A DNA stretch of 64,000 bases from Lactarius indigo. Taxonomy: Eukaryota; Basidiomycota; Agaricomycetes; Russulales; Russulaceae. The translations under genes were made by a program, and so were the position numbers. The notes below the pieces were generated by a model. It made no database searches and was not told the DNA's origin. It worked only from the letters and a program-made list of their open reading frames with translations. This document shows positions 37,801 through 49,762 of the stretch, piece after piece. The stretch spans positions 1,364,001 to 1,428,000 of the forward strand of contig JAFKAC010000006.1 of NCBI GenBank assembly GCA_025766275.1, written 5' to 3'. The first letter of the stretch is position 1. The number at the start of each line of letters is the position of its first letter.

Positions 37801-37908
37801 GCGAGGGAAAAGAGCTCAGCAAGAATCAAACGAAGAAGGTACGGAAGGAGTGGACTGAGCAGAGAAAGCTCCACGAGGAATACTTAGCCTGGAAAAAGGA
37901 ATCGCGCT
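34838..37908 (+). CDS. CRS1: Cysteinyl-tRNA synthetase, probably dual-targeted
   Basis: This class I synthetase charges tRNA-Cys. The cytosolic-type start is [14 protein letters not shown] (34928). An in-frame ATG at 34838 adds [20 protein letters not shown] and [10 protein letters not shown], which is basic, acid-free and presequence-like. The zinc cysteine and HIGH-type motif are in [18 protein letters not shown]. Further zinc ligands are in [13 protein letters not shown] and [14 protein letters not shown], and the KMSKS loop is [14 protein letters not shown]. The anticodon-binding half includes [20 protein letters not shown], and a charged tail ends [11 protein letters not shown]. About eleven introns fit. 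One-base insertions at 37144-37145 (TT) and 37642-37643 (GG) break the frame. Confidence 0.94.
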
Positions 37909-38040
37909 GACACACCAGCGGATCGCCACAGCCTCTGCAGAATCGAGTAAATAGAAAATTTTTTGGGCACTCCACTCCAACGGCAGCTGCCGTCCATGTT
38001 TGCGTCAATCTATCCACACAACTGTTTTAACGGCTATGCT

Positions 38041-38956
38041 TTACCAGTCACAGGCGCCGACCACGAGCTGGGCTATCTTTTCCAAACCTGTTTTATCGTC
38101 GTCGTCGAAGCCGCCTTGTGCGAGGCAGTCCAGGTCAAAGACGCCGAGTGTCACATCCCTCCCCTGTGTCCTGAGAATCAAGGGGCAGACGATCTCACTC
38201 TTGGTGCCACCATCGCAAGCGATGTGCCCTGGATACGCGTCGACGTTGGGCACGACGAGAGTCTTGCAGGACATGAAGGAATCCGCGCAAACTCCTCGAC
38301 CCCTTCCAGGGGTAACGTCAATGTACTGACAGGCCGGTTTGCCACAGAAAGGCGCCAGGAGCAGCCGGCTAGAGGCGTCGCCGGAAGCTGGCGCCACGCT
38401 GTGATCCATACGAATTTTTGGAGTCGGAAATAAGGAGGAATTGATGTAAAAACCTGATAGAAGAGTAAGTTATTTCGAAGGGGGGACTTGAAAATCATTT
38501 CTTTGAGCTGGCAACCCGCGGTCCACGGAAACTCTAGGCCGAAGCGCGCATGCGGTGCGGCATGCTTGGCTCACGCGGGTGCAATGTGTATGTGCGTGTG
38601 TATGTCATGCGTGCATGTATACGTGTATGTGCGCATATGTGTACGTGTGTATGCATGCAATGAGGAGAGAGGCTCACCACACCAATTTACGGAGGAAGAG
38701 CCATTTCCAAAAGCGGGGTACGAGAGCAGAGAATGATAAATGAGAGAAGATGTGTTGGCTAGATTGGTCACCTGAATAAAAAAAACAATAACGGAGGAAG
38801 GGTCCGTAAGAGGACACGACAAAGGAAAAAGGGATGTGTTACCCAGTCTCTTTGACCGTCGAGGAGGTGGGTGAGCTGGGTGTGGAGGTGTTCCCAGAGT
38901 TGGGGCTTCGTTCGTACGGAGGAGGGCAGCAAGGACGAGTCTGCGTGGTGTGCCAT
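38041..38956 (-). CDS. Free methionine-(R)-sulfoxide reductase (GAF domain)
   Basis: fRMsr reduces free Met-R-sulfoxide. Exon 1 starts MAHHADSSLLPSSVRTKP and runs to LTHLLDGQRDW. Exon 2 is VTNLANTSSLIYHSLLSYPA to SSSVNWCG, and exon 3 starts FYINSSLFPTPKIRMDHSVA. The three catalytic cysteines of the family sit in PFCGKPACQYI, GRGVCADSF and PGHIACDGGTKSEIVCPL. The C-terminus is VTLGVFDLDCLAQGGFDDDD and ends LVVGACDW. The intron between exons 2 and 3 (about 38502-38672) is unusually long and holds a GT-rich microsatellite; another short intron follows DSF (about 38263-38280 in this reading, not certain). It converges on CRS1 (132 bp) and is divergent from the GLTP gene (168 bp). Confidence 0.93.
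38577..38660. repeat. GT-rich microsatellite inside the fRMsr intron
   Basis: Alternating GT, GC and AT dinucleotides (TGTGTATGTGCGTGTGTATG and similar) run for about 85 bp within the intron of the reductase gene. The purine-pyrimidine alternation is visible directly. Confidence 0.8.
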
Positions 38957-39124
38957 GACAAGAGATGGACGCGATAAGATCTCGCTAATTAATTATGTAA
39001 CTTGTTTATTTCAGAGAACGTGGCGCCGAGCAACGAACAGCCTGTCGTCACAGCAAAGAGTCGAACACACCCAAAACCAACTATCGACCTGACAATCTCA
39101 GAATAACACGTCTTCCAACTTGAA

Positions 39125-39973
39125 ATGGCCCCTTACCTCGACACCGTCACCGTGCGTCTTTCCCACGGCACTCATTCTTTTTTTTCTCCGTGCTGAGCGA
39201 CCTCCCAGTCCTTCGCAGATGTCCCCATTACCGATGCAGGCGTCGACACCCTCGCCTTCTTGAAGGCTTCTGAGGGCGTCGTTGGCCTTTTTGGTGCGTT
39301 TCTCTCTCGCGCCCCGTCTGTCGAGAGAGTAATCGGTCCGCACTAGATCACCTTGGCTCCACCGCATTCGGCGTCGTCCAGTCCGACCTGAAGGGCAATA
39401 TCGCGGTGAGAGCGGGGTCATGAACGTCCGATTACAGCGCGTCCTCACCTCCCCGTGTGCTTCCGCCCTTCGCAGAAAGTCCGCGCACGATACGACGAGA
39501 CGCCGACGCTGTCCGATACCCTCGAAAAACTGGTAGAAAACGAGAAGGGCGAGAAGAAGAGGAAGGCAACGGAGGGTCTCCTCTGGCTCCTTCGCGGTCT
39601 GTCCTTCACCTGCAAGGCGCTCCAGAACGCCCAGGCGAATGCGTCGGAGGAGCTCGCAGCGGCGTTCGGCAAGGCCTACGACGTCACCTTGAAGACCTTC
39701 CACAATTTCGTGGTCAAGGGGATCTTCTCCGTCAGTACCCCTCTTTCGCCGCCGAGTCCCCCAACCGAGTTTTTTTTTTTTCAGGTTGCGATGAAGGCCT
39801 GCCCTTATCGCGCCGATTTTTTCAACAAGTTGAAAGCCGATCCCGCTGGAGGGCCGCCCGCTTCGGACGAGCATGTGGCTGAATCTCTCAATAAGTGGCT
39901 AATTGCCCTTGACGGCATCGTTACTCGGCTGCAAACGTTCTACAAAACCGGTGGTCATGACAAGGGGTTCTAG
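39125..39973 (+). CDS. Glycolipid transfer protein (GLTP/HET-C2 type)
   Basis: This is a cytosolic protein that moves glycosphingolipids between membranes; the fungal member HET-C2 is a heterokaryon-incompatibility protein in Podospora. The start MAPYLDTVT (39125) splices to SFADVPITDAGVDTLAFLKA and SEGVVGLF, then DHLGSTAFGVVQSDLKGNIA. The sugar-binding triad Asp, Asn and Lys is in SDLKGNIAKVR. The headgroup-stacking Trp is in EGLLWLLRGLSF and the conserved His is in LKTFHNFVVKGIF. It ends RLQTFYKTGGHDKGF. Length (about 205 residues) is normal. Four introns fit, with no frame break. Confidence 0.94.
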
Positions 39974-42403
39974 TCGGACCTTGAGATACGCCTTGAAAGA
40001 TGGCTGTGCCAATTTTGGACGCACTTTAACCACGGACGGACGGCTGTGTTTTTCTACTGTAGCAATGGTGATGATGATGATGATTACACATAACTTCTCA
40101 AAAGTGATCAAAAGCGAGCTTCTCGGATGGCGCCATGTGACCCTAGTTTTAAGCAACATTCTTTCCCGTGCCACTGGTGCATGGCTGATAAATTTATCGT
40201 TCTCGAGTCCTCCCAGGCTCCCCCTTGAAGTTATTAATGGTGGCGGCGACCGTGCCGTACTTGACTTTAGATTTGCGGTCAGGGCTGGGATTCCCAACGT
40301 TTTGCTAAATTATGAATGTTACTCACTGCGTGTCCGCCCGGCGTTGGTTCCTAGCACCTTACGTTGATACAGCACCCTCGTTCATTCTAGACGCGGCATG
40401 AGGGCGCGATCGAGAGCACCAATGGCCGGGGACAGAGCTAGAGAAGTTCATCCGATCGTCCCTACCCAGTCAATGCATAATAGATAGACTAGATGAACTT
40501 CGAGTAATATTATTTGTGCTTTTCTCGATTACAGTAGGTTATATTGCTACATGTCCTTGCCAGCCATCAAGTCGAAATCAGGAGTTGTGGGTCCCCGTGA
40601 CCAATCGGCTCGATCTCGGCAAGCTGACGGGTGGCGTGCATGAGGTGCATGATGATGAGAGCGAGTCTGAGAGGAAAGTTATAGTCGTTCGGAAATGACA
40701 GATCCAGCTACGCATTCGAACATCCGGGAATTCGTCAGGACCTGGATGAGTGATGCAGTCGCCCTCCCCCACCATCAGATTGCCCTGGGTCTGTGGGCAC
40801 AACAGTCTTTTCTGGGCGGTCTGAGCTCTCCAAGCCTCCTTCAAGGGTCATTGTGACGTACGACCAAGTCCGGAAACGGTATGAGGTATGCCGTACTCGC
40901 TGGCAAGCAACTTTGGATAATTGAATTTGGGAATCGTGACATTACGCACCATCTGCTTGCAGATAACAGTTTACGGCGCACACACAGACACGCGCAGTTA
41001 CATAGGTTGACAATCGCCCCTTCCAACTTGTCTGGAATCTGCTGGCAACTCCCGAACTTCTGATGCGTACTTCGGGGGCGGTGTGCAGAACCCAAGCCTA
41101 CTACTACCCTGTACTCTCTTTAGAAAGCGCCGTTTTCAGAAGGGACTCCTCCTTCAGCGAGTGGAGTCGGGAAATTAGTTAAAGATCATGACGGGGCGGG
41201 TAATCTAAATTCAAAGTGTCCAAGCTTAGCAGACAGGTAGACCCTAATACCTTTGACCGCGTGGAAGGCTGGGCGAGCCTCGGAAGGAATCGCTTCTCCC
41301 ACAAGGACAAACTACTATGTCATCACAAGGGGTACAAAAAAAAAAACAAATCAATGTCTGGCAGTTCTGGTCCCTACTTACCAAACCTGGTGCTATGATG
41401 TTTTTCGCAGCCGAGAAAAGCTGCCGGGTAAGCCATTTTGCCTGACGCTCCCCCCTCCCCCGGTGAACGCCAGAAGCCAATGTCACACCGATTACGGCAG
41501 GAATGGGCCATGTATTGATCTTCAAATCACCGCCATTAGGCGTCGCGGTAAGTAGGACGGAAGCAAGCCAATGACAATGGCAGAGTTTCCGCGAGAGAAA
41601 TTACAATTAAAGGTGAGCAATCGCAACCGCGCATTTCTGCTAAAATAGCCAAGGTTTACGGCGTGCGTCCCCCTTCTTTCCAGAATTTGTAGTACAGTAG
41701 TCTGTGCAATCGTTCTTTTCAATTGCGAACCATGCGAACATTTTTTCGACAAGAATCGGCGGCCGTCCGACCAACCCGACCGGGTATACAGTCGTACTCC
41801 GTTCATATTCAATCGCCCGTGGGTTCATGTGGCTCTCGAGTGGGCGCCGTCGCAGCTGGCGCTTCCTCTGGAACTGAGGTCTCCAACTCCTCACCCCGGT
41901 CAGGCCTCAAAGATCCGTGCCTCTGCCTTGGATCGCTTGTCACTTCATTACGGAATCTGATACACTTCCGATTCTCCATGTGGGTAAAGCTCAGTCAAAG
42001 GAGTGACTTGTGGAAGACTTCTGCGCGAATAATTATTCCAGATCCTTTCCCATCGATCCAGGAGAGCCCGCCTTTTCACTGACTCGTCCCCTCAAATTCA
42101 CGGGCTGAAGATAAGGTTCAATCATCTTTTGCAGTTAAAGAAACAGGCTTTCAAGTTCGGGTGCTCGAGCTTACCGGCAAATAGGTCCCGTTCTTGTACA
42201 TGTATGGTTGGTCACCTCGCAGTTCTTTACCGTCCCAGGCATTCAAAACCGCTTCTACGACACGGCGTTTTCCACAGCACTCGCCACCATCCTCTTCTTG
42301 TACCTCTCTCCCGAAGCGTGGCGCCAAGTGCGCTATTTGTACTTCAACCCTGCGCCACCGACTTGAACACTGCCCTCTCTTCGCATTTCATATCCTCATC
42401 AAC
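39974..42403. other. Gene-poor region upstream of WOPR copy C, 2.4 kb
   Basis: A GATGATGATGATGAT tract (40070-40084) lies in the likely GLTP 3' UTR. Beyond it, no frame shows a recognisable motif. The region may be an extended promoter for copy C, as is common for WOPR genes. Confidence 0.45.
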
Positions 42404-43350
42404 ATGATGCCCCCAACTTGTACCAATATTCGCGTCCGCACTGCACGGGATGCAGAAATCATTTTCCACGCCGTTCGTATAGGGATCCTACCCATGGTTG
42501 TTCAACGCCTCGGGAGCGAGGAACGCATGGCTTTGTGTTCCGGCTGCGTGTACGTGTGGGAAGAGCGTAGTGGCAGCCTCTCCGAGTCTATGGAACAGGG
42601 TATCGAGCGTTTCACAGAAGGAAGAAGCTGGGGACCATCGAGGTGCGTTCATGCCCCATACTGTCTACGTCAATACCCCGCTGACGAATCTGATAACCAT
42701 AGAGCCCGAGATGTAAGCCCACCTTTCATCTGCTCAGCAAACTCAAAACACAATCTCAATTCGAAATAGGATTTTCTCTTCTATAACGAGAAGGATACAG
42801 CACCAAAGTCGTTGATGGTCGAGAGAACTAGGGCGATAAGGCAGGCACCGTTCGGTACTTGTATGACTAGGTCCCCCAGCTTGACGAGAGAATTTGTAGA
42901 TATCAAGAAGACCCCATTGGCGCATCTGCTATGCGGCCGCGGAAACGGGGAGAACACATGATAAAGCAAACTTACTCAGTGTTCGTACGACCAACAGATG
43001 GGATGAACTTCAAGAAATGGCACCTTAGTCAGTTTTACTTTTTGCGTTGCGCAGGGGTGCGCAGGAAGCTCATGACTGTGACTCATCCTTAGATGCGTAT
43101 TGGACACAGGAAGACATCAACGATCTATGGACCGTGGACGACTTTCCCGAGCTGCGGTCCCTCGACGTGCCTCCCAACACTTATCTCTGTGCCCGCACCT
43201 AACAGGATGCGAGAGACCGTTGCGCGATCGGCAAGAGGTAATACTTTCCCGGCGCCCCCACGACTGTATGCGAACGGGCCTGGTCTCTCGTTGGCACCTC
43301 TCGAATCACTCGAGGAGTGTCGACGGTTACGGCGGGACCCTACGGACTGA
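42404..43350 (+). CDS. Gti1/Pac2 (WOPR) family regulator, copy C
   Basis: This is a third WOPR-domain gene. The start MMPPTCTNIRVRTARDAEII leads to FHAVRIGILPMVVQRLGSEE and CSGCVYVWEERSGS, then QGIERFTEGRSWGPSR. Next is DFLFYNEKDTAPKSLMVERT; after a gap MIKQTYSVFVRPTDGM and FKKWHLS; then AYWTQEDINDLWTVDDFPEL and LDVPPNTYLCART. That last frame meets TAA at about 43200. A neighbouring frame continues MRETVARSARGNTFPAPPRL to about 43350, so either the gene ends early or a one-base slip lies near 43195. It is on the plus strand, unlike copies A and B. The part between the two WOPR halves (about 42840-42955) contains an unresolved intron. Confidence 0.87.
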
Positions 43351-43399
43351 AGTGATCCTTCGATCTTTCAATGGCCGCCGTAACTTCCACCGTAGCTGA

Positions 43400-46300
43400 G
43401 CCTCGTCGCATCCGCGCGCCACTACTCCGAGTCGTGGTGTGTGCGCACACTCCGATCGTTTGTTTATGAACACCCTCGTTCTCCGCAGTTATTCTTTTCT
43501 TTTCTTGCTATGTGTATTATCATGTCGTCCGTCGTCATGTCGGACAAACGATTTCTAACTATTTACTCTTTTTTTTACCAGCCGTATCACGAACGCTCAG
43601 CCTTTGACCAGTCTCCCCATTCTTGCATTTTCGCAGTTTTCTCCTTCCACTCGCACAAAAGAGCTTTCCTCCACCCCCCTGTATAGACTGGACAAATAAT
43701 CTTTTTACACAGTTACGATCGCACCCATCATCTTTGTATCATAGCGTTCGCCACAAACCATTATTTTTTTTCTTTTGCTTCCCATCGATCCACAAACTGA
43801 AATAGCACTAGTTCACGATCCCAGCCAGCGCCAAGCGTGACACCGGCCAGGTCAGGAAGCCGACTGCGAGGACCCTGGGTCCGGTCTGGATCGATTCACT
43901 TTCTTCAATCGAAACCCAAAAAAATCTACTAGCGAGAGTAATCTTCCTTTGAGTTCCAAACGATTCCGCTTGTACGTGACCTTCCTTCGTCCCCCCTTCT
44001 TCCAGTCAGATCATATATCAAATCAGGCTAGACCGGAACCAATGCTTATTCTGGGGATCGGGGGAAAGGAAAGGAGGACGTTCGAGAGAAGTTTCCTGGT
44101 CCGCATGTGTTATGGGTGGCTGACCGACCCTGCCTCCTTGCTTCCCTGACTCATGGCAAAAAAACACACACACACACTAAAAGAGAAAAGTTCGAACAAA
44201 TATATATTGAACGGATGGGGAAAAAAGGCGCGCAATGTTGCGGTCTAGACAGACGTTTTGTTTGTTGGGGTGGGGTGGCGCAAGGGTGCGTGTGCTGTGT
44301 GTTGTCGATGCATGATGGGTGATGCCATGCGTTGAGTTGCGTTGCTGTTTGCATCGGGGGTGCGTCGTGTTGTCCTGGGCATCCCCTTCTCCTAAGGTTT
44401 GATCTACTTGTGGTTTTGCACGCTTGAACCGCTCTGAAGCAGCCCCTCGAGCAGCCCACTTGGAACGCGTACGATACCCTGAGGATACCCTGAGGGGCTC
44501 GAGGCTCGACTCGCTCGACCCTCCGGTCCCATATCCCCATTCAGCAGTGTCTCTGTGTCACATGGCCCGCCCCGACGTCCACCTTCTTCCAGCCGCCACC
44601 TTCTTATCCTCCTCGCCCACCTTTGCGCCCTACCTCACCTTGCGCCCTCACGGATGTATCCGTAATATTGGGTGATGTTTACATAAACCTTGTCCTGAGT
44701 TGGCGTTTCAGCCTCTCCTTTTTGACTCGACTCGACCTGACTGCTTGTTGGGGGAACTTACAGGATAAGGTCGGCGATAAGTCGCTGAAAGGGCTGGCTG
44801 GTTCATGTCTCGTCGTAGTGGAAAACTCGAGACAAATGGCAACATATTGTGTATATAATTAGATACCAGCGGCCCTGGAGTTGATGCTCAGCGACCTCCA
44901 GCGAGCGGCAGGCGATGAATGCCGAACTCCTCAAATTATTATTATTGTCGAATATGTCGAGGCGAACAGTTCGAACGATAGTAGCGATAGCAGTCACAAC
45001 TAACGTAAATCCTCGTGCTTCAATAAAAGAAACGACAATCTTCTAGTCGGTGGCTAGGCCCGGGCTCGTTGACGCTCGTCCTTGGCCTTGTCATCTTTAC
45101 GTTTTCTATTGATTATCAAAATACTCTTGAAAATACTGTAACAGGACCAGCGTGAATTTGTAATGGCAATTCGGCCACTAGCACAAAACGTTTAGCCAGG
45201 CCGTCCGAGTCAACGTCACTTGCCTGCATGTGTTCTTCGAGCGTCTAGGAGGTAGGGTGGGAGCGAGGGTGTGAGGGAAAGAGGAATGCGCAACTTCGCC
45301 CACGGCACTCTCCGGTCGTCCCCAGGGATGACAACAAGAGTTACGCCGCCAATCCACGGGGCGAGCGAGTGCCGCGCGTATCAATTAACGGCTCTCTGCT
45401 ACTATATCCCTTGGGAAGCTTCCCTATTCAGTGGCGTTTTCTACTGAGTGACAAAGGTGTGCAGTTCTAATGAAGGAAGGCAGCTTCCTTCAAATTGTCG
45501 TCGCCATTTTTGTGTCTTTCCGCGGTACTCGGGGGGCTCGCCGTGGCGCAGCGGGATGCCTGGCGCCCAATTGTCTTGGCAGGGGGGGGGAAGGTTGTGT
45601 GAGGAGGGGGGAGAAAGAGGAGGGTGGGCAAACTCTGTGACGGGGTGTGGTGGTGCGGTCGAGTCTAAGTGAATTGAAGACGTTCGGCAGCTGATCTGGG
45701 CGGCGTTTGGTTTGAGCATCGATTACACCACGATTGTCGCATGAAACCGTGCCTGCAAATATTTTCTCAATAACGACTTGAAGGGTAGGACAGAGCCGTC
45801 CGTTCATCCACCCGGATGTGCCTGCAACCCCTCGGATGATCGACTGATGATCGTTGTTCCACTGTAAAGAAACAGGAGCAAAAGGCGCTCGAATATGTAT
45901 GCCGTAGATCGTGGCGCAAGAGCGCTCGCCGAAAAAAAAAAAAAATTGAGGACGAGAAAAAGATTTGGCGGTTGTAATGTTACAATACATACCAGGTCAG
46001 GTTCCGATTCGGGCCCAAGTGGTACAATACATACTAGCTCAAATTCCGATTCGGGGCTAAGGGCAGTGCGTGATGCCTTGTTGTCATGTCAAAGTCACAT
46101 CAGGTCAGGTTAACAAGGCGAATGAAAAGGCACATACTGCTTGTGTAAGTTTACCGCAAACGTGGCGTAAGGGCAGGGGGAAGTGAAGAGGGGGACCCTG
46201 TGGTGCGGCGTGAGATCCTTAATCGACCTTTGACTTTGAGATCCATGTCATCTCCGTCAATTGTCGGCGCTGACATTGATATTGTACAAGGCGAACAGCA

Positions 46301-48133
46301 GCAAGGAGCAGCCGCGGGTTCGGCACCCAGGCGTCTGGGGGGTGAATGAACCGTAATCGCAGGAGCTAAACATGTGTAAACCCGCCGGATGCCCCTACCT
46401 GCAGTCTGCGGCACGGGGGAAAAGCACAGTCCCCGGGGCCCGTATAGAGTAACTTACAGCGCTGCCTTGGCGATCCGGTGATGAAGCGAAGGCTTACGGT
46501 TTCACTTCTCGAATACCATCACCCGTGTTGGTCGGTGGGTGGGGATGGGGTGGTCGGAGGAAAGACGACGATCTTGACGCTGCGCGTACGATCACACGGA
46601 CGGGCGGATAGTGGGGTTGTAATTTTCTACTCGCTCCTAGATGGGCCACCAATGGTTGAGGGAGTCGTGGCGGCTGGCTCGTCGCTTGGGTGCTCCTTGT
46701 GCGTCGTGCGTGGCAAGGGGTTGTCCTTTGCTATCGGGGACCATCAGCCCATAGGATACGGTCCTCTGCCGGGCTGGGGGCCTAACCCACCATCCTCCTC
46801 GGATTCCACAGCAGAAGGGGGGATGAGGGGGGAGGTAAAGTGGGGCCAGAGGGGGGGAAGGGTGGGTAATTGAGTCGAGGGTAGGCGGGAGGCGACTTGT
46901 AAGGAATGTTCTTTCTTCGACGGTCGTCTGGCCGAGGTGGGTAGTTGGGTTCTGGCTTTGTGGACGATCGGAGTTTCTCCATGGCAAGAGCGACCATCAA
47001 TTTTTTTTTTTGCGAACTGCTTCATGGAGGGTCTTCGAGAACGGCCGCTCATCGGAAGGGTATTGAGAAGGCGGTGAGTAACGAGAGAGAGGGTGTGAGC
47101 ATGGCCCAGAGTTGCTGGGCGTGGTGGGAACGCATGAATACGGAAAGATGTTTCCCCTATGGTAGTTGGGGTGTCCAACAAAGAGTCATTATTCACCCGT
47201 TCGCCCGCACTAAGTGCACCCCTCCCTCAACCCCAGATGACTCTGAAACACTGGAGGTATTTCAGCACCTCGTTCGTTCGTTCATGAGTAAGGGAAAGAA
47301 GGAAAAAAAAAAAAAAAGATGGCGCTCGTCCTTATCAACCAACATACACGCAGGCGCCTACGATCGATACGAAGACCGCAATGCCCACGCAAGTCGGAAA
47401 GCTTCTCTTGATAATTGAACAGATCGACGAGTGCGAAAATATGACATGTAATCTACAACGAGGCTGACAGACAATTGCAGTTAACTTTCGAGGGTGCAAC
47501 ATACTATTGAATGTAAAGTGACAAGTGACTTACTAGTCACCCACACAGCCGGTCGAGCTAAACCAAGCCAGCCATAGCAGCAGCAGCAGAAGCAGCGCAC
47601 AATTGGTCATCACTGTCGGGGACCGTCAAGGCGAGCTGTCGGCTACTGTCCAACCGAAACTTTGAGGCTCCTTCCCAGTCGCGCGAGAACAGCCAACTAG
47701 TCTGGTCCGGCCTCGTAAGGCATACCGTCGAAAAGCCGCGAGGCGTTCCCGATTTCCGCAGCCACTACCTTCTGCTCATGTCCGACCGATCACCCACCCG
47801 TAACCAGCCACACCGCGCCTCTCACTGAAACGCAACTCGGAAATCATCGAAGTGTGCGTCAGCGATGGCACATTTGCTTCTGGCTTTGTACGCGCGTGCT
47901 ACCCAAGCCCAATTTGCTCTCCAAACCTTCGGTGGCAGGTTTAGATTTGCGGCGTGTTGCGGCGCTAGAAGGTAAAAATAAACCGTGACGACGTTGTCAT
48001 CTTTGAAGCTTTGCGGCGTGTTGGATGTGGTTAGATGTGATGGATCCGTGAGTGTATTGTGTGCAGAGTGAATGAGACTGCAGTTTGCAAGGGTGACTAC
48101 CGCATCTGCGGATGGTGATCGCTCGAAGGACGT
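43400..48133. other. Gene-free block of 4.7 kb
   Basis: No reading frame here carries a family motif or a convincing exon chain on either strand, despite a few frames of 100-150 codons (for example 46478-46873 and 46945-47418). Visible items are a CA tract (44161-44174), A and T runs (45932-45945, 46999-47010, 47304-47318), a two-unit direct repeat (45981-46055) and CAGCAG units (47577-47599). No transposase or reverse-transcriptase motifs are seen. Confidence 0.5.
45981..46055. repeat. Two-copy direct repeat, 42-bp period
   Basis: Copies at 45981-46013 and 46023-46055 share TACAATACATAC, then AG-TCA, and TTCCGATTCGGG, with a few substitutions. A fragment CAGGTCAGGTT recurs near 46099. No function is visible. 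Confidence 0.75.
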
Positions 48134-49520
48134 CTAAGCAGCGTTGAGGGAATCTTGCGAGAGGGGCCTCCCTGAGCGCGAACTACTGCGCATCATAGAT
48201 CCAGGGAGCTGCATGACTGCCGCCGGTTGCATTTGCGTGGTATGGATCGGACTCGACGCTAGCGCGATCTGTTCAACGTCTCGTGTGTGGGACTCTTCCG
48301 CTTCAGCGTTGTTGCGCGTCTCGGAAAGCCACGCATGCCGTGCGCGGCTCTTCCTCCGCGAGTTCGTGAGCGTGGTAGTGGATGACCCGTCGATGCGCAG
48401 GGGCTTGCGTTTGGGGGTGGCAGGCACGGCGGTCAGCTCGTGCTCTGCATCGTCGCTGACCGTCGTCGAATTCGGCACACTGTCTATTGACAAGCGCGAG
48501 AAGATCTCGTCGCGCGTGGATGCATTGATAGGTAGGACGGAGAAAAGGGAGGAAAGCGCGGTCGCGCGAAGAGTCGATGTCAGAGTTGAACCTTTCGAAA
48601 GCGTAGAGGCGGTGGCGGCGGGTGGTGGGACGTGAGACGGGGACGACGACACGGGACGGGGAGGAAGTCCCCCGGACAGTGCGCTGGAGGGTGGAGGGAA
48701 AAACGAAAGACTCCTAAGGGGTATTCTTCGAACTACGGACGGGCGGTCTGAAATGGGTGGGTCGGCATCGGGGTCGGAGAGAGAACGAGAGTGGGAGTGA
48801 GGGCTGGCAGCAGGAGGGCGGGCGGTCTCTTCTTCACCGTCGACTCTCTGTGCCAGCAATGAAGCGACAGTTTCCAGGCTGGCGTGGCGCGCCTTGTCAA
48901 GTGGGATGTACAGGACTTGGCGGAGGTGGATCGAGTCGGAGGCCCAGAGCTGATTGGCACGGCGAAGTTCGGTGACCGAGATTCCGTACTTCAGGGCGAC
49001 ACCAGCGAGCGAATCGTTCAGCGAGACCTAGCCACGTGGAGGATGCTAAGCGATAAGAGACACTCTACATAGGAAATACGTCTGTCGTACCTCGTGAACA
49101 AGGAACCGTTCTATGAGACTCTGCCCCTTCGGCTGGGGGATTAGGACGGGCGAGGACAGGAGTGGTTGGTGTAAGCGCGCGAGATAATCGCGGTCGGGTG
49201 CTGCCCATATCGTGTCGTGCGCTCTTTGTGGTACTAGACCGACGCAGAGGGTGGGGGTCGCTAGTGTTGTCCGTGGTACGTGATCTAGAATGATACGATG
49301 GCATGGAATTACTCCAAGACGAGTCGCCATCTGAGCCTCGTCTCCGCAGAGTAGTTGGACGTAAAGGAGAGGGGGAGGCGAGCGCGGAAGTAAATGAGTT
49401 GTCCGCAGCGGTGGAGCCGCCTCGGTGTGTATGATGTATATCGTGGTCGGTAGAGTCGATATAGGAATTAAGTTTCCCGGGTACCCTTGGGGAGGAGTAA
49501 AGGCCGTCTCTAGACGGCAT
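48134..49520 (-). CDS. LysM-domain protein, intracellular type
   Basis: The start MPSRDGLYSSPRVPGKLNS lacks a signal peptide. A Ser-rich low-complexity N-terminus (to about residue 125) precedes one LysM domain: SLIERFLVHEV, SLNDSLAGVALKYGISVTEL, RRANQLWASDSIHLRQVLYI, PLDKARH. The long C-terminal region is Ser/Pro-rich, contains PINASTRDEIFSRLSIDSVP, and ends GRPLSQDSLNAA. This layout resembles eukaryotic LYSMD-type proteins rather than secreted chitin-binding effectors. One intron (about 49030-49093) splits the LysM domain. One extra base in a run of four C (49124-49127 on the plus strand) breaks the frame just before the domain; removing it joins PPAEGQSLIERFLVHEV. Confidence 0.88.
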
Positions 49521-49762
49521 CCGAATTTATTGGTTGAAGTTGGAAGTGGAAGAGAGCATCGTCAACAAGGCGGAAGGCGATTTAGAGCCGACTCGGAATT
49601 GGGGTGAACAGCCCGAGCTCAACAGCGCGGGCGACGGGCTCCGTTCATACCCGGCTTCTGCTAATTACAACATAGATCTCTCATTGTACAGTACCCGTAC
49701 TGCTGCTTTCTCGGCCCATATAAACAAGTCATTTCATGACTGAATAATCAAAAAGTCTTTCG

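Noticed and set aside
46478..47418. Overlapping plus- and minus-strand frames of 130-157 codons
   Set aside because: The composition is G- or C-run driven, there is no family motif, and both strands are equally open.
43400..48133. Transposon or retroelement remnant
   Set aside because: No reverse-transcriptase, integrase or transposase motif, no long terminal repeats and no target-site duplication were seen.
48144..48635. A 163-codon plus-strand frame
   Set aside because: It is antisense to the Ser-rich tail of the LysM gene, with no motif or splice context of its own.
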